Shown here: positions 1-9,200 of the stretch, piece after piece
How the letters are laid out: each line of letters opens with the position of its first letter
Position numbering within the stretch: position 1 is the first letter of the stretch
Origin: Alphaproteobacteria bacterium
GTDB lineage: Bacteria > Pseudomonadota > Alphaproteobacteria > Micavibrionales > Micavibrionaceae
Direction: 5' to 3'
Assembly: GCA_030426925.1 (NCBI GenBank)
Contig: JAUHXT010000003.1
Coordinates: 1-64,000 of the forward strand
DNA: 64,000 nt
Made by a program: the position numbers and the translations under genes
Notes under the pieces: model-generated
What the model saw: the letters and a program-made list of their open reading frames with translations, nothing else
What the model was told of the DNA's origin: nothing
Database searches by the model: none

Positions 1-1
1 T

Positions 2-370
2 CATTTCGCCGTTATCGTCGACGATCTGGACGAACTAAGAACTGCGGAAATCCGGCCCAAGGAAGTCCCATACGTCAATAGCCAGCTGACCAACCGGGAA
101 GTAACGGTGGTTTTGCGTCTGGCACCGGTCAGCGCTGATATCAACACCCCTTACATGATGGAAGACGCACCCTACTGGTTGCTTGGCACAAAGGTCGCTT
201 CACTCAGCCTCTGGAACCGTGAAGGTAACATTGTCTACGAACATATTGCTCCTTGGTATTTTTCACCGGCGACAGAAGACATCAGCAAACTGAAAACCAA
301 GCAGGAAGAAATACAGGATTTACTCGATATCGAAATCGATCCAATCCTTATGCCCATCGAAAACCCGTAA
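2..370 (+). CDS. Hypothetical protein, 5' end outside the window
   Basis: An open frame runs from the window edge to a TAA at 368-370, giving 122 residues with no start in view. An internal ATG-like start near 107 exists, but the upstream codons read as ordinary protein, so the gene most likely begins outside the window. There is no signal peptide or obvious motif in the visible part. The segment is rich in beta-type residues, and the last 40 residues are charged. I do not recognise the family. The gene at 427 follows 56 bases downstream on the same strand. Confidence 0.55.
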   Translation, partial: HFAVIVDDLDELRTAEIRPKEVPYVNSQLTNREVTVVLRLAPVSADINTPYMMEDAPYWLLGTKVASLSLWNREGNIVYEHIAPWYFSPATEDISKLKTKQEEIQDLLDIEIDPILMPIENP

Positions 371-426
371 AATGGCCTGATTTTTGCGAAATACTGCTAT
401 AATAGGAATATTAGGCAGGAAAAAAT

Positions 427-954
427 ATGTTTTCGCGATTAGAACCGCTGTTTTTGCGCCAGTTCCGGCAGGCTGAGACCACGGATACACGGCAGGCGAT
501 TCGGGAAGAACACAAAGATGAATCCCGGAGCAAAAACGAACGCGACACACAGACACAGGATGAACAGGATTTATGGACGGACACTACGGTCGTTTCCATT
601 GAATCTCTGCATGCCTTCTTGGTCAATTTCCTGCGCGAACAAATTGATATGGAAACGCAAAACAGCGCGGACGCCACACCACATACGGAATTAGGCTCTA
701 ACGTACCGGCAAGTCCGGGCGGAAAAGCCGCCAGCGCTTACGAAGCCACAGCCCGCCGGTATGAACACCCGCCGATGGAAGACGCCGATGCCGCCCCCCG
801 CAATACAGGGGCAATAGAGTCGGAAGACGTACGGTTGATCAACCATTTGATCCGCCAGCTACAGGATTTATCAAAAAGGGGCATAACGGAACTCACCATA
901 CCGCGGGCAGGAACATTCCTCGAAAGCTTACGGCAAGCCATTGAAAACGCTTGA
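427..954 (+). CDS. Hypothetical protein, low complexity and charged
   Basis: A 175-residue protein, very polar in the middle (rich in D, E, T, Q, A and P), with a more ordered C-terminal part from about residue 130. That part looks like an amphipathic helix pair (around LINHLIRQLQDLSKRG). The start is supported by AGGAAAAAAT just upstream, and a TATAAT hexamer sits at 398-403. It converges with the regulator on the other strand: its stop ends at 954 and the other stop begins at 955. No family is recognised and no membrane segment is seen. It may be an intracellular protein with a disordered linker; function unknown. Confidence 0.6.
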   Translation: MFSRLEPLFLRQFRQAETTDTRQAIREEHKDESRSKNERDTQTQDEQDLWTDTTVVSIESLHAFLVNFLREQIDMETQNSADATPHTELGSNVPASPGGKAASAYEATARRYEHPPMEDADAAPRNTGAIESEDVRLINHLIRQLQDLSKRGITELTIPRAGTFLESLRQAIENA

Positions 955-1566
955 TTATATTTTTAGATTATAGCCGTCCTCAGACGTTACAAGCAGTTTT
1001 GGCTTGGACGGATCGTCTTCAATTTTCTGCCGCAGACGATAAAAATGGGTTTCCAGTGTATGTGTCTCCACCCCGTCCACATACCCCCATAATGTCTGCA
1101 AAATCTCCGCTCTGGATATGGTTTGCCCTTCCCGTACATACAGGAAATACAGCAGGTCCCGCTCTTTCTCAGTCAGTTTGATAGGCACATCCTGGCCGTC
1201 TTTATGCAGCGCCATGGCCGCGGGGAAAAACACGTACGGCCCTATCCGTACTTCACCGGGAAACTCTGGCATCTGGTGCGCTATAGCCTGCCGCATCATA
1301 TTCAGTAAAACCCCTGCCCGTAACGGAAACGGCAGGAGAATCGCAGTTCCGTCAACTTGTTCCAGAACCTCTGCCGGGCCGGCCACAAATACTTTGCCTT
1401 GTCCATTTGCTGGAGTATAGCTCTGTACGTCTGTAATCAGGACCCCGGCCTCTTCGCCTTCTTCTGCCATGGGAAGCCCGGCAAAAGTCACAATTTGGCG
1501 TATATAGGCCTCCAACGGCGCGGATAAAATCTCCAGACGGACCATTTGTGCATGTGGATCAGGCAA
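955..1566 (-). CDS. OmpR-type winged-helix regulator with degenerate receiver
   Basis: A 203-residue protein. Residues from about 105 to the end match the OmpR/PhoB effector fold: LTEKERDLLYFL for helix 1, the recognition-helix region ETHFYRLRQKIE, and a C-terminal hairpin ending in SEDGYNL. The N-terminal 100 residues have the length of a receiver domain and a segment like its third strand (LITDVQS), but the paired acidic residues that bind Mg near the N-terminus are absent. Regulation by phosphorylation is therefore doubtful. No histidine kinase gene lies beside it. It is divergent from the gene at 1691, which could be its target; that is inference. Specificity cannot be read from the sequence. 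Confidence 0.8.
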   Translation of the reverse strand: MPDPHAQMVRLEILSAPLEAYIRQIVTFAGLPMAEEGEEAGVLITDVQSYTPANGQGKVFVAGPAEVLEQVDGTAILLPFPLRAGVLLNMMRQAIAHQMPEFPGEVRIGPYVFFPAAMALHKDGQDVPIKLTEKERDLLYFLYVREGQTISRAEILQTLWGYVDGVETHTLETHFYRLRQKIEDDPSKPKLLVTSEDGYNLKI

Positions 1567-1690
1567 TTTTGTTCTTTTCCTTTACGATTGCTTTGCAACA
1601 CAATCTTATAACATATTGATATTATTATACAATTGCTTTTTAAATTCTGGCATGGCGCTTGCTTTTATATCTGGCAGGGAAGGAGAAGCC

Positions 1691-2347
1691 ATGCAAGTCG
1701 CTTTTCATACAGACAGTTCACGCACCTATCAGCCGCAGAACCACGTGGCAGGACAAAAACGCAATTTTGGCCGCACCCAATTGTCCGGCGATAACGCGCG
1801 CACGGCCGGCAGTATTCACACGCTGACTCTGCCCGGCTCGGCCCAGCAAACAAGCCTGAACAAACTCGCACAGGCAGGAAATCCGGAAGGCAGCTTTGAA
1901 ACGGCCCTGTCTTATGCATCCAATATAGATACGCCTGATACAGCCGCCGGAAAGGACGACTCATACTCTTTCTACGATGTTCTGGATGTCATCAACCCGT
2001 TACAGCATATACCGCTGGTTAGTACACTGTATCGCGGTATTACGGGCGATGAAATTAAACCGGCGGCACAAATTATCGGCGGAGCGGTGTATGGCGGCCC
2101 TGTCGGCGCGGTCAGCAGCACCGTCAACGTGGTGGTTCAACATGAAACCGGGCGGGACCTCGCCGGTAATGCTCTGGCGCTGGTGGCAGGCGATGCCATT
2201 AAACAGCCCGACATTCATATTGATATGACACGCGAACTGCTCGCCTTTGATAATGATGTGCGCACCGCACCGGTCGCTGCGAATAAGAAAGCAAATTTTT
2301 CACAAGTCTCCGGCGCTTATCAAAAAGCCAGCCGTTACAATTCATAA
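1691..2347 (+). CDS. Hypothetical protein
   Basis: A 218-residue protein. I chose the ATG at 1691 because AAGGAGAAG lies directly upstream; the frame stays open to an ATG at 1616, but that start has no ribosome site and would add a 25-residue unlikely leader. The first 90 residues are polar and probably disordered. A glycine/alanine-rich stretch at about residues 130-185 (around GGAVYGGPVGAVS) resembles the flexible membrane-active or packing segments of some exported proteins, but no clear signal peptide is present. It is divergent from the winged-helix regulator and convergent with the YggS gene two bases away. Family not recognised. Confidence 0.6.
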   Translation: MQVAFHTDSSRTYQPQNHVAGQKRNFGRTQLSGDNARTAGSIHTLTLPGSAQQTSLNKLAQAGNPEGSFETALSYASNIDTPDTAAGKDDSYSFYDVLDVINPLQHIPLVSTLYRGITGDEIKPAAQIIGGAVYGGPVGAVSSTVNVVVQHETGRDLAGNALALVAGDAIKQPDIHIDMTRELLAFDNDVRTAPVAANKKANFSQVSGAYQKASRYNS

Positions 2348-2349
2348 AA

Positions 2350-3012
2350 TTATTGGCGTGCGCCAAATACCGCGCTGCCCACACGCACATAAGTTGCGCC
2401 CGCAGCAACGGCTTTCTGGTAATCTCCACTCATACCCATGCTAAGGGTTTTAAGCCCCCGATCCTCTGCCAGCGTTTTTAAAAATGAAAAATGGACGCCC
2501 GGCGCTTCATCGGCTGGCGGAATACACATCAGCCCGCATATGTCCAACCCCTCCTCGCTGCAAACCGCCAGTAAATCATCAAGGTCTTTGGGCATCACGC
2601 CGGCCTTTTGCTCTTCTTCTCCCGTATTCACCTGAATAAGACAAGGGACAGAGCGCCCCTGTTTTTTCATTTCGCTCGCAAGCGCCTTTGCCAGCTTTGG
2701 CCGGTCCACCGTTTCAATAACATTAAAAAGCGCGACAGCATCTTTGACTTTGTTTGTCTGCAAAGGCCCGATGAGATGAAGTACAAGGTCTGGATAGTGT
2801 ACCCGCCGTCTGGCCCAGCGCCCCATGGCTTCCTGTACACGGTTTTCACCATACAGGCGGTGTCCGGCGCTTAACGCTGCATCAATCCGTTCATCGGGCT
2901 GTTTTTTACTAACGGCAATCAGCGAAATATCGGCTGGGTCCCGCCCGAATGTCTGCGCGGCTTTGTCTATTTCTTTAAGGACTTTTTGTATGTTCGTTTC
3001 GATTTGTGACAT
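2350..3012 (-). CDS. YggS/PROSC family PLP-binding protein
   Basis: A 220-residue protein of the usual length for the YggS (PLPBP) family of pyridoxal-phosphate homeostasis proteins, which have an alanine-racemase-like TIM barrel and no established catalytic activity. PLP would be held by Lys36 in AVSKKQP. Other family signatures are the segment YGENRVQE, HLIGPLQTNK and the C-terminal phosphate-binding stretch SMGMSGDYQKAV followed by VRVGSAVFG. It lies downstream of the porin on the same strand but is separated from it by an intrinsic terminator, so it probably has its own promoter. I have given no symbol, because bacterial names vary (yggS, plpR). Confidence 0.95.
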   Translation of the reverse strand: MSQIETNIQKVLKEIDKAAQTFGRDPADISLIAVSKKQPDERIDAALSAGHRLYGENRVQEAMGRWARRRVHYPDLVLHLIGPLQTNKVKDAVALFNVIETVDRPKLAKALASEMKKQGRSVPCLIQVNTGEEEQKAGVMPKDLDDLLAVCSEEGLDICGLMCIPPADEAPGVHFSFLKTLAEDRGLKTLSMGMSGDYQKAVAAGATYVRVGSAVFGARQ

Positions 3013-3037
3013 GACCGCCAGTATCGATCACAAGCTG

Positions 3038-3073
3038 CAAAAAAGCAAAAAGAAAGGAGCCCGAAGGCTCCTT
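3038..3073 (-). terminator. Intrinsic terminator of the porin gene
   Basis: On the minus strand, an 8-bp stem (AAGGAGCC/GGCTCCTT, 3054-3073) closes on a TTCG tetraloop. It is followed by a T-rich run (the complement of 3038-3055). It lies 27 bases after the porin stop and just before the YggS start, so it separates the two genes transcriptionally. Confidence 0.9.
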
Positions 3074-3099
3074 CCCAATTCTTATCTCTAATCAGATGA

Positions 3100-4437
3100 T
3101 TAGAAGTTGAACTGAATACCACCCATAACGGATGTTGCATCAGCATCATCAACCGGACCATCAAGGTCATGTTCGATGTGTGATACAGAACCGCGGAATG
3201 TAAGACCTTCAGCTGCAGTGTAGATAACACCACCTGTGTAACGGTCTGTCTCGATTTCAGCACCTGTACCCAGAATGTCATTCTCGTTGTTCAGGTAAGA
3301 AGCACCGAGTTTGAATGGGCCAGTTGTGTAGTCGATACCAACAACGATTGTTTCGTTTTCGTCGTTTGTACCGTCCATGGCATTGTTGTGTTCAGTGTAG
3401 ATAGCACCGATACCGAACGCACCAATATCCAGGTCAAGACCAACGTTCCACTCTTTGAAGTCATCCAGAGAGCCATTGTAAGTCGTAACGAACGGGTTAG
3501 CCACAGAACCATCTTCATCTTCAAGTTCTACGTGTGTGTAACCAGCACCGATAGCCAGACCAACATTGTTGAATGTACCTTCGTAACGAACGGCACCTTC
3601 ATAGGATTCGCCGAATACATCGAATACATCGTCAGTGTTGAAACCGGCAAGACCTGTACCTGAACCAGCGTCACGTACGTCAGGTGTATAAGATACACCA
3701 GCCTGGAAGCCGTTCATGATCGGAGACAGGTATGTCAGTTTTTCTGAGTAACCAGTGATGTCGTTATCGTAGTCGATACCGGCAAGACCGTAACCAGTCA
3801 GGACACCTGTGTACGCTGTAGCCAACTGACCGAAGTCAGCAATACCTTCAGCACCTTGAGCAGAAGCTGTGAAAGGCTGAGGCAGAGTACCAAGACCTGT
3901 AGCAGCACCGGCAGCACCAACTGTCAACACATCAACTGTGCTTGTGTAGTTAGGATCAACGATACCGGCATAGTTAACTGGTTGAATGTACTGACGGATA
4001 CCGTCAATGTTTGAGTCAGCTGAAGGAGCAGCAACCTGCAACAGGTAAGCAGCACCGTCTTCTGAACCCAGGTTTACACGACCCCAGTCACCAGACAGGA
4101 ACAGGTAAGATTCTTCTGTTACTGTACCGGCAGCGCTGTCGCCGCCATCAACGTTCAGTTCAACCTGGAAACCATACTCCAGACCGTTGTCGGCAACACC
4201 AACAGCGTTGAAGTGCAGTTCTGATTCACGTTGCATGTCGAATGCGCGTGTTTCAACAGATTCACGCAGACCGGCACCAACTGTAGCAGGGTTGTCGCTT
4301 GTTTCGTCCTGGTCTAACCAGCCAACGTAGTTTTTCGTGTGACCGCCAACTGAAACCTCGATTTGCGCTTGAGCTTCAGCAGCTGTAAACGCAACAAGGC
4401 CACAAACGGCAGCACTCGTCATAAGTAGTTTTTTCAT
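3100..4437 (-). CDS. Gram-negative porin
   Basis: A 445-residue outer-membrane beta-barrel porin. The Sec signal peptide is MKKLLMTSAAVCGLVAF followed by AQA, with cleavage expected before QIEVSVGG. The mature part alternates polar and aromatic residues, is acidic (D, E, N and G in the loops), and ends in aromatic FNF, the usual C-terminal sorting signal for the assembly machinery. I placed the start at 4437: the longer frame begins at 4452 with an ATG whose next bases (GGAGGAA) form the ribosome site of the 4437 start. The gene is monocistronic with its own terminator at 3054-3073. Codons look optimised and highly expressed. Substrate unknown. The 295-base gap upstream (4438-4732) holds its leader and a TATATATA stretch near 4546, with no other gene. 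Confidence 0.93.
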   Translation of the reverse strand: MKKLLMTSAAVCGLVAFTAAEAQAQIEVSVGGHTKNYVGWLDQDETSDNPATVGAGLRESVETRAFDMQRESELHFNAVGVADNGLEYGFQVELNVDGGDSAAGTVTEESYLFLSGDWGRVNLGSEDGAAYLLQVAAPSADSNIDGIRQYIQPVNYAGIVDPNYTSTVDVLTVGAAGAATGLGTLPQPFTASAQGAEGIADFGQLATAYTGVLTGYGLAGIDYDNDITGYSEKLTYLSPIMNGFQAGVSYTPDVRDAGSGTGLAGFNTDDVFDVFGESYEGAVRYEGTFNNVGLAIGAGYTHVELEDEDGSVANPFVTTYNGSLDDFKEWNVGLDLDIGAFGIGAIYTEHNNAMDGTNDENETIVVGIDYTTGPFKLGASYLNNENDILGTGAEIETDRYTGGVIYTAAEGLTFRGSVSHIEHDLDGPVDDADATSVMGGIQFNF

Positions 4438-4732
4438 GGTCAATTCCTCCAAATGTTTGAATAACCAACTGAGTTGAACAGACCCCCGTTAGAGAGCCAA
4501 AAGGGAAATTACCCGGTTTCCCAGATAATCTGGATTCATTTAGACCTATATATAAGGAGGCGTCCATCGCGGTTTTTGCACAAATACAACATTTTTTCGT
4601 CGATTGTGACATTTTTGCAACAAATGAGGCAACTATTGCACATTACGTCAAATAAGCCGCCGTGCATCGGCTCTGGACGGGCGTGACATGACGTGGTAAT
4701 CAATCTTACACACCATCAATAAGAGGATTTCC

Positions 4733-5290
4733 ATGGATATGCACGCCAAAAATTTCATTCTGCCTGTTTTCGCGGCTCTGACGCTGATTCTGTTGTCTGC
4801 CTGCGGGACTGACGGCATTGAAACCGAAGCCAAGTACCCTTCCGGCCTGGACCGCACAACAACGGGGGATGACATCTATGGTAAAAAAGAGAGCATTTTT
4901 GGTGATGGCGGTCTCAATATATTTGGCGGCAAAGATGATCCGGCCGACGATGGCTCGACAGGAATCGGCGTCAACAGCTTCCTGTGGCGTGCATCTCTGG
5001 ATACAGTGTCCTTCATGCCGCTGGCGTCTGCGGACCCGTTTGGCGGTGTCATTATTACCGACTGGTACACAGCGCCGGAAAAACCGGACGAACGTTTTAA
5101 AATCAACGTCTTTATCCTCGATAAACAGCTGCGCTCCGATGGTATCAGCGTAAAGGTTTTCCGTCAGGAACAGCGCGGTGGCCGCTGGCAGGACAGCACC
5201 GTGGCCGACAACACGGCCGTACAGCTTGAGGACGCAATCCTGACCCGTGCGCGCCAGCTGCGCGTAGCCCAGCTGGAAGAAGAAGAGTAA
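4733..5290 (+). CDS. DUF3576 lipoprotein
   Basis: A 185-residue lipoprotein. The signal peptide ends in the lipobox LLSAC, with lipidation at Cys24. The mature part contains a glycine/aspartate-rich linker and then a domain (from about residue 75) with VNSFLWRASLDTVSF and GGVIITDWY, which I associate with the alphaproteobacterial DUF3576 family. That family commonly sits directly upstream of leuS, as here (9-base gap). The start has AAGAGG at a good distance. Role unknown; it is expected to be anchored to the inner leaflet of the outer membrane. The ending is very acidic (EEEE). Confidence 0.85.
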   Translation: MDMHAKNFILPVFAALTLILLSACGTDGIETEAKYPSGLDRTTTGDDIYGKKESIFGDGGLNIFGGKDDPADDGSTGIGVNSFLWRASLDTVSFMPLASADPFGGVIITDWYTAPEKPDERFKINVFILDKQLRSDGISVKVFRQEQRGGRWQDSTVADNTAVQLEDAILTRARQLRVAQLEEEE

Positions 5291-5299
5291 ACCGTCACT

Positions 5300-7855
5300 A
5301 TGTCTGAGCGTTACAATATCAAGGAATCGGAAGCCCGGTGGCAAAAGGCATGGGACGACCACAAATCTTTTGAAGTCACGGAAGACAAATCGAAAGAAAA
5401 ATACTACGTCCTCGCTATGTTGCCCTACCCATCCGGACGTATTCACGTTGGACATGTACGCAATTACACACTCTCTGATGTCGTCGCCCGCTATAAAAAA
5501 GCAAAAGGCTTCAATGTTCTGAACCCCATGGGTTGGGACGCGCTCGGACTTCCGGCAGAAAACGCGGCAATGGACAGAAACGTCCACCCGGCGGACTGGA
5601 CCAACGACAATATCGCCCAGATGAAGGCGCAGCTGAAATCCATGGGTCTGGCCATCGACTGGAGCCGCGAAGTTTCCACCTGCGAACCTGACTATTATAA
5701 GCATGAACAAAAAATGTTCATTCAGTTCTACGAAAAGGGGCTGGCCTATAGAAAAGAATCCGTCGTCAACTGGGACCCGGTTGACAACACCGTACTGGCC
5801 AACGAACAGGTTGTGGACGGCAAGGGCTGGCGCACAGGCGCACCCGTTGAACGCAGGAAACTGAATCAATGGTTTTTGAAAATCACCGAATACGCCGATG
5901 AATTGCTGGAAGCGCTGGGCGACCTGCCGCGCTGGCCGGAAAAAGTCCGCATCATGCAGGAAAACTGGATCGGCAAATCACAGGGCCTGCAATTCAAATG
6001 GAATATCGAAGGCCGCGATGAACAACTGGAAGTCTACACAACGCGCCCCGATACTTTATTTGGCGCATCCTTCCTCGCTTTGGCGCCTGACCATCCGATG
6101 GCCGAAACGCTGGCGGGCGATAAAGACGGTTTTGAAGACTTTATAAAACAATGCCAGTCTGTCGGCACATCGGAAGAAGCAATCGAGAAAGCCGAGAAAA
6201 TCGGCTTCGATACCGGCTTTAAGGGCACACATCCTTTACTGCCAGGGCAGGAATTCCCCATATACATCGCCAACTTCATTTTGATGGATTATGGGACAGG
6301 TGCCATTTTCGGCGTGCCCGCGCACGATCAGCGCGACTTTGATTTCGCAACCAAATATGATTTGCCAATCAAACAGGTTATTTCCTCTGCCGAGGAGTGG
6401 GATCGCAAAGAAGCTTACACCGATGCCGGCAAAACCATCAATTCCGACTGGCTCGACGGGCTGGACATTCCCGATGCAAAAGCCGCCGTTATAAAAAAAT
6501 GCGAAGACATCGACAACGGCTTCGGCGTGACAAAATTCCGCCTGCGTGATTGGGGCGTTTCGCGCCAGCGTTACTGGGGCTGCCCGGTTCCATTCATTGA
6601 ATGTGACAGCTGCGGCCTGCAACCCGTGCCGGACGACCAGCTGCCGGTCGAATTACCATACGACATTAATTACGATGAGCCCGGCAACCCGCTGGACCGT
6701 CACCCGACATGGAAAGATGCCACCTGCCATCAATGCGGCGAAAAAGCAAAGCGCATTACCGACACCATGGATACATTTTTTGAATCCAGCTGGTATTTTT
6801 TGCGCTACCTCGACCCGCACAATGACACACGCGGCTTTTCCGATGAAGCATCAAAATATTGGATGGCAGTCGACCAGTATATTGGCGGCGTTGAACACGC
6901 TGTTCTACACCTTTTATATTCCCGTTTCTTCACGCGCGCGCTGAAAGAATGCGGCTATGCCGTCCCGGATGAACCGTTCACCGGATTGTTCACACAAGGA
7001 ATGGTCACACACGAAACCTATCAGGACGCGGACGGTAAATGGCTCTACCCCAACGAAATTCATAAGGTCGACGGAAAATGGGTCACCGTTGATGGTAACA
7101 AACCGGTAAAGGCCGGCGCCATCACCAAAATGTCCAAATCCAAGAAAAACACCGTGGACCCGCAGGATATTATTGATACCTACGGCGCGGATGCTGCCCG
7201 TTTCTTTATCCTGTCCGACTCGCCGCCCGACCGTGATCTTGAATGGTCGGAAGCCGGGATTGAAGGTGCCTGGCGCTACGTCAACAAAATCCATTCCATG
7301 ATTTCAGGCACGGCGTCCTGTATGCCACCTGCCGGAACGGCCAAACCGGATAGTTTTTCTGATAAGGCGACAGAACTGCGCAAAAAAACGCACCAGACAG
7401 TAAAGGCAGTCGCCGATGACATCGAGGCCTTTCACATGAACAAGGCAGTCGCCCGCATTCGTGAGCTGTCAAACGCTGTCACCTCGTTCAAACCGGAATC
7501 CGCCGATGAAATGTGGGCCGTACGCGAAGCGCTGGATGCCTTCATACAGTTAATCGCACCCATGATGCCGCATTTGGCGGAGGAATTATGGAGCGAACTG
7601 GGTCACAAGGAACTGGTCTGCGAAACGCCATGGCCGCAAGCTGACGAAAGCCTGCTGGAATCCGACACCGTCACCATCGGCGTTCAGGTAAACGGCAAGG
7701 TCAAGGCGACGGTAACACTGCCCGCGGATGCCGACGAAACGCAGGCGCGCGAAATCGCCCTGTCTGATCCCGGCGTGCAAAAGGCCGTGAATGACAAGGA
7801 AATCCGCAAATTCATCTACGTACCGGGACGGATCGTCAATGTGGTCGCAAATTAA
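5300..7855 (+). CDS. leuS: Leucyl-tRNA synthetase
   Basis: An 851-residue class Ia aminoacyl-tRNA synthetase that charges tRNA-Leu. The HIGH-type signature is HVGH within [15 protein letters not shown] (about residues 42-56). The CP1 editing domain follows (TTRPDTLFG, the threonine-rich editing motif, and later the [12 protein letters not shown] region). A zinc-type pair of Cys motifs is seen at ECDSCG and [17 protein letters not shown] is the KMSKS loop. The anticodon-binding and C-terminal domains are complete (ending [11 protein letters not shown]). Length is normal. It is translated in a row with the DUF3576 gene upstream and lptE downstream, whose start overlaps its end. Confidence 0.98.
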   Translation: MSERYNIKESEARWQKAWDDHKSFEVTEDKSKEKYYVLAMLPYPSGRIHVGHVRNYTLSDVVARYKKAKGFNVLNPMGWDALGLPAENAAMDRNVHPADWTNDNIAQMKAQLKSMGLAIDWSREVSTCEPDYYKHEQKMFIQFYEKGLAYRKESVVNWDPVDNTVLANEQVVDGKGWRTGAPVERRKLNQWFLKITEYADELLEALGDLPRWPEKVRIMQENWIGKSQGLQFKWNIEGRDEQLEVYTTRPDTLFGASFLALAPDHPMAETLAGDKDGFEDFIKQCQSVGTSEEAIEKAEKIGFDTGFKGTHPLLPGQEFPIYIANFILMDYGTGAIFGVPAHDQRDFDFATKYDLPIKQVISSAEEWDRKEAYTDAGKTINSDWLDGLDIPDAKAAVIKKCEDIDNGFGVTKFRLRDWGVSRQRYWGCPVPFIECDSCGLQPVPDDQLPVELPYDINYDEPGNPLDRHPTWKDATCHQCGEKAKRITDTMDTFFESSWYFLRYLDPHNDTRGFSDEASKYWMAVDQYIGGVEHAVLHLLYSRFFTRALKECGYAVPDEPFTGLFTQGMVTHETYQDADGKWLYPNEIHKVDGKWVTVDGNKPVKAGAITKMSKSKKNTVDPQDIIDTYGADAARFFILSDSPPDRDLEWSEAGIEGAWRYVNKIHSMISGTASCMPPAGTAKPDSFSDKATELRKKTHQTVKAVADDIEAFHMNKAVARIRELSNAVTSFKPESADEMWAVREALDAFIQLIAPMMPHLAEELWSELGHKELVCETPWPQADESLLESDTVTIGVQVNGKVKATVTLPADADETQAREIALSDPGVQKAVNDKEIRKFIYVPGRIVNVVAN

Positions 7856-8360
7856 ACCCGCAGCACTGGGAATTTTCGCCATCGGCCTGCTCGCCGCCTG
7901 CGGCTTCGAACCCATGTACGGCGGCACAACAAGGGGCTCGTACGGAAACATCGCGACCGAAGACAAGCTCGCACAGGTAACCATCAGCAATATCCCCGAT
8001 GCGGAAGGGCAACATCTGCGCAATGAACTGATGGACCGTTTTTACCGTCGCGGCCGTCCGGTACAATCGACCTACACGCTTCAGGTCGCACCGTTAAAAG
8101 AAACCGAAACCAATCTCGACATCACCATTGAATCGGAAAGCACGCGCGCGCAGATCCGCATTGATACGACATTTCAGCTGGTGGACAACAACACCGGCGC
8201 AGCCGTGTTAAAACGCGAAATCCGCGCCTTTAACTCGTTCAACGTACTGGGCAGCCAGTTCACGACCTTTGTATCGGAACAGGACGCCCGCGAGGCAACC
8301 TTAAACGATCTCGCTCGTCAGATCGAAACACAACTAATCCTGTATTTCGGCCAGAAATAG
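7839..8360 (+). CDS. lptE: LPS-assembly lipoprotein LptE
   Basis: A 173-residue outer-membrane lipoprotein, the plug partner of LptD in lipopolysaccharide insertion. The lipobox is LLAAC with lipidation at Cys21, and the mature start CGFEPMYGG is the typical alphaproteobacterial LptE opening. I placed the start at 7839 because it gives a normal signal peptide; the frame opens earlier (7791), but that leader would be hydrophilic. It overlaps the leuS stop by 17 bases, indicating translational coupling. The order leuS-lptE-holA is common in this class; here holA is displaced by an inserted methionine operon. Confidence 0.9.
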   Translation: MWSQIKPAALGIFAIGLLAACGFEPMYGGTTRGSYGNIATEDKLAQVTISNIPDAEGQHLRNELMDRFYRRGRPVQSTYTLQVAPLKETETNLDITIESESTRAQIRIDTTFQLVDNNTGAAVLKREIRAFNSFNVLGSQFTTFVSEQDAREATLNDLARQIETQLILYFGQK

Positions 8361-8377
8361 GCGCTCACAGCGCTTTT
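8361..8377 (+). terminator. Short intrinsic terminator after lptE
   Basis: GCGCT-CAC-AGCGC followed by TTTT, directly after the lptE stop. The stem is only 5 bp, so it may be leaky. It separates leuS-lptE from the promoter at 8390. Confidence 0.5.
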
Positions 8378-8389
8378 CGCAAAAAATCT

Positions 8390-8419
8390 TTGACAAATAC
8401 ACTAAACCGGGCGTATAAG
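8390..8419 (+). promoter_or_regulatory. Sigma-70 promoter of the methionine operon
   Basis: TTGACA (8390-8395), an 18-base spacer, then TATAAG (8414-8419). Transcription would start near 8426, about 28 bases before the SAM-II aptamer. The perfect -35 suggests strong transcription held in check by the leader. Confidence 0.8.
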
Positions 8420-8453
8420 TTGTTTTGTTACAGGCTTTCATCCGGCTCGTAAC

Positions 8454-8506
8454 CGTGGCATTTGAAAGGGGCAGCTTGCACCACGTTAAAAAGGCTAAAG
8501 AGCGCC
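8454..8506 (+). ncRNA. SAM-II riboswitch
   Basis: The sequence reads CGTGG (8454-8458), ATTTGAAAGGGGC, GCTTGCA, CCACG (8481-8485), TTAAAAAG, GCTAAAGAG. The P1 helix CGTGG/CCACG, the ATTTG and CTTGCA loop elements and the trailing GCTAAA-AG that forms the pseudoknot are the diagnostic parts of the SAM-II (metA-motif) aptamer found mainly in Alphaproteobacteria. It lies between a strong promoter and an intrinsic terminator, upstream of a set of genes ending in metA, which is the classical target. High SAM would be expected to lower expression. The aptamer identity was judged by eye, without a covariance-model score. Confidence 0.88.
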
Positions 8507-8517
8507 ATGGCGGCGAA

Positions 8518-8555
8518 CCGCTGTGGTCCCTGATGTAGGACCCGGCGGGTTTTTT
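8518..8555 (+). terminator. Intrinsic terminator downstream of SAM-II
   Basis: A long hairpin: CCGCTG (8518-8523) and GGTCC (8525-8529) pair with GGACC (8538-8542) and CGGCGG (8543-8548), with an 8-nt loop, followed by TTTTTT (8550-8555). It starts 12 bases after the aptamer. The intervening GCGCCATGGCGGCG could form a competing antiterminator, so SAM-dependent termination is more likely here than the ribosome-site sequestration often proposed for SAM-II. A second 8-bp inverted repeat (GCTGCCTT/AAGGCAGC, 8576-8608) follows in the remaining leader. Confidence 0.85.
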
Positions 8556-8686
8556 GTGCCTTTTTTTAAGGATGCGCTGCCTTCTTCTCCTTGCTCTTGC
8601 AAGGCAGCCAGCCAAAAAATCTCAAAACCCAACGGACAATTTGAACCCGTACACTTGCGAAATTTTTCGTGAGAAGGAGATTGATA

Positions 8687-9181
8687 ATGGCTGAAACACT
8701 GCTTGTAACAAAAGACGCGCCAAAGGATCAGGTATACGAGGAAATAATCCCGCAGATAAAATCGTTGATTGACGGCGAAGATAACCTGGTCGCAAACCTC
8801 GCCAATATTGCCGCCGTTCTGGACACGGCTTTTGGTCACTTATGGACCGGCTTTTACGTCCGTGAAGGCGAGACACTGGTGTTAGGGCCGTTTCAGGGGC
8901 CCATCGCCTGTACACGTATTCCGCTGCAACCTGTTGCCCGCGGCGTTTGCGGCGCGGCAGCGGCGACAAAGCAAACACAGCTTGTGCCGGATGTTGAAAA
9001 ATTCCCCGGTCATATCGCCTGCTCCAGCGCATCAAAATCCGAAATCGTTGTTCCATTGGTTGCCGATGGTGAAACACAGATCGTTCTCGATATTGATAGC
9101 GAATACCTGAACACGTTCGATGCGACGGACCAGCTCTATTGCGAAAAAATAATCGACCTCCTGAAAGAGCGTCATTTCTAG
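8687..9181 (+). CDS. Free methionine-(R)-sulfoxide reductase (GAF domain)
   Basis: A 164-residue single GAF-domain protein of the fRMsr (YebR/MsrC) family, which reduces free methionine-R-sulfoxide to methionine in the cytoplasm. All three cysteines used in the family's disulfide cascade are present: in GPIACTRI, RGVCGAAAA and HIACSSASKSE. The surrounding VVPL and VLDIDS segments are also typical. The start at 8687 has GAGAAGGAG upstream; the frame opens 18 bases earlier without support. It is the first gene after the SAM-II leader, which makes sense for an enzyme that recovers methionine. Confidence 0.93.
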   Translation: MAETLLVTKDAPKDQVYEEIIPQIKSLIDGEDNLVANLANIAAVLDTAFGHLWTGFYVREGETLVLGPFQGPIACTRIPLQPVARGVCGAAAATKQTQLVPDVEKFPGHIACSSASKSEIVVPLVADGETQIVLDIDSEYLNTFDATDQLYCEKIIDLLKERHF

Positions 9182-9200
9182 AGCAAAAAGGCAGGGTGTG

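Noticed and set aside
1616-1690. Longer start of the hypothetical gene at 1691
   Set aside because: No ribosome site precedes 1616, while AAGGAGAAG directly precedes 1691.
4706-5869. Long open frame (387 codons) on the minus strand opposite the DUF3576 gene and leuS
   Set aside because: It lies entirely opposite two well-recognised genes, has no ribosome site and no recognisable protein features; it arises from the codon bias of the real genes.
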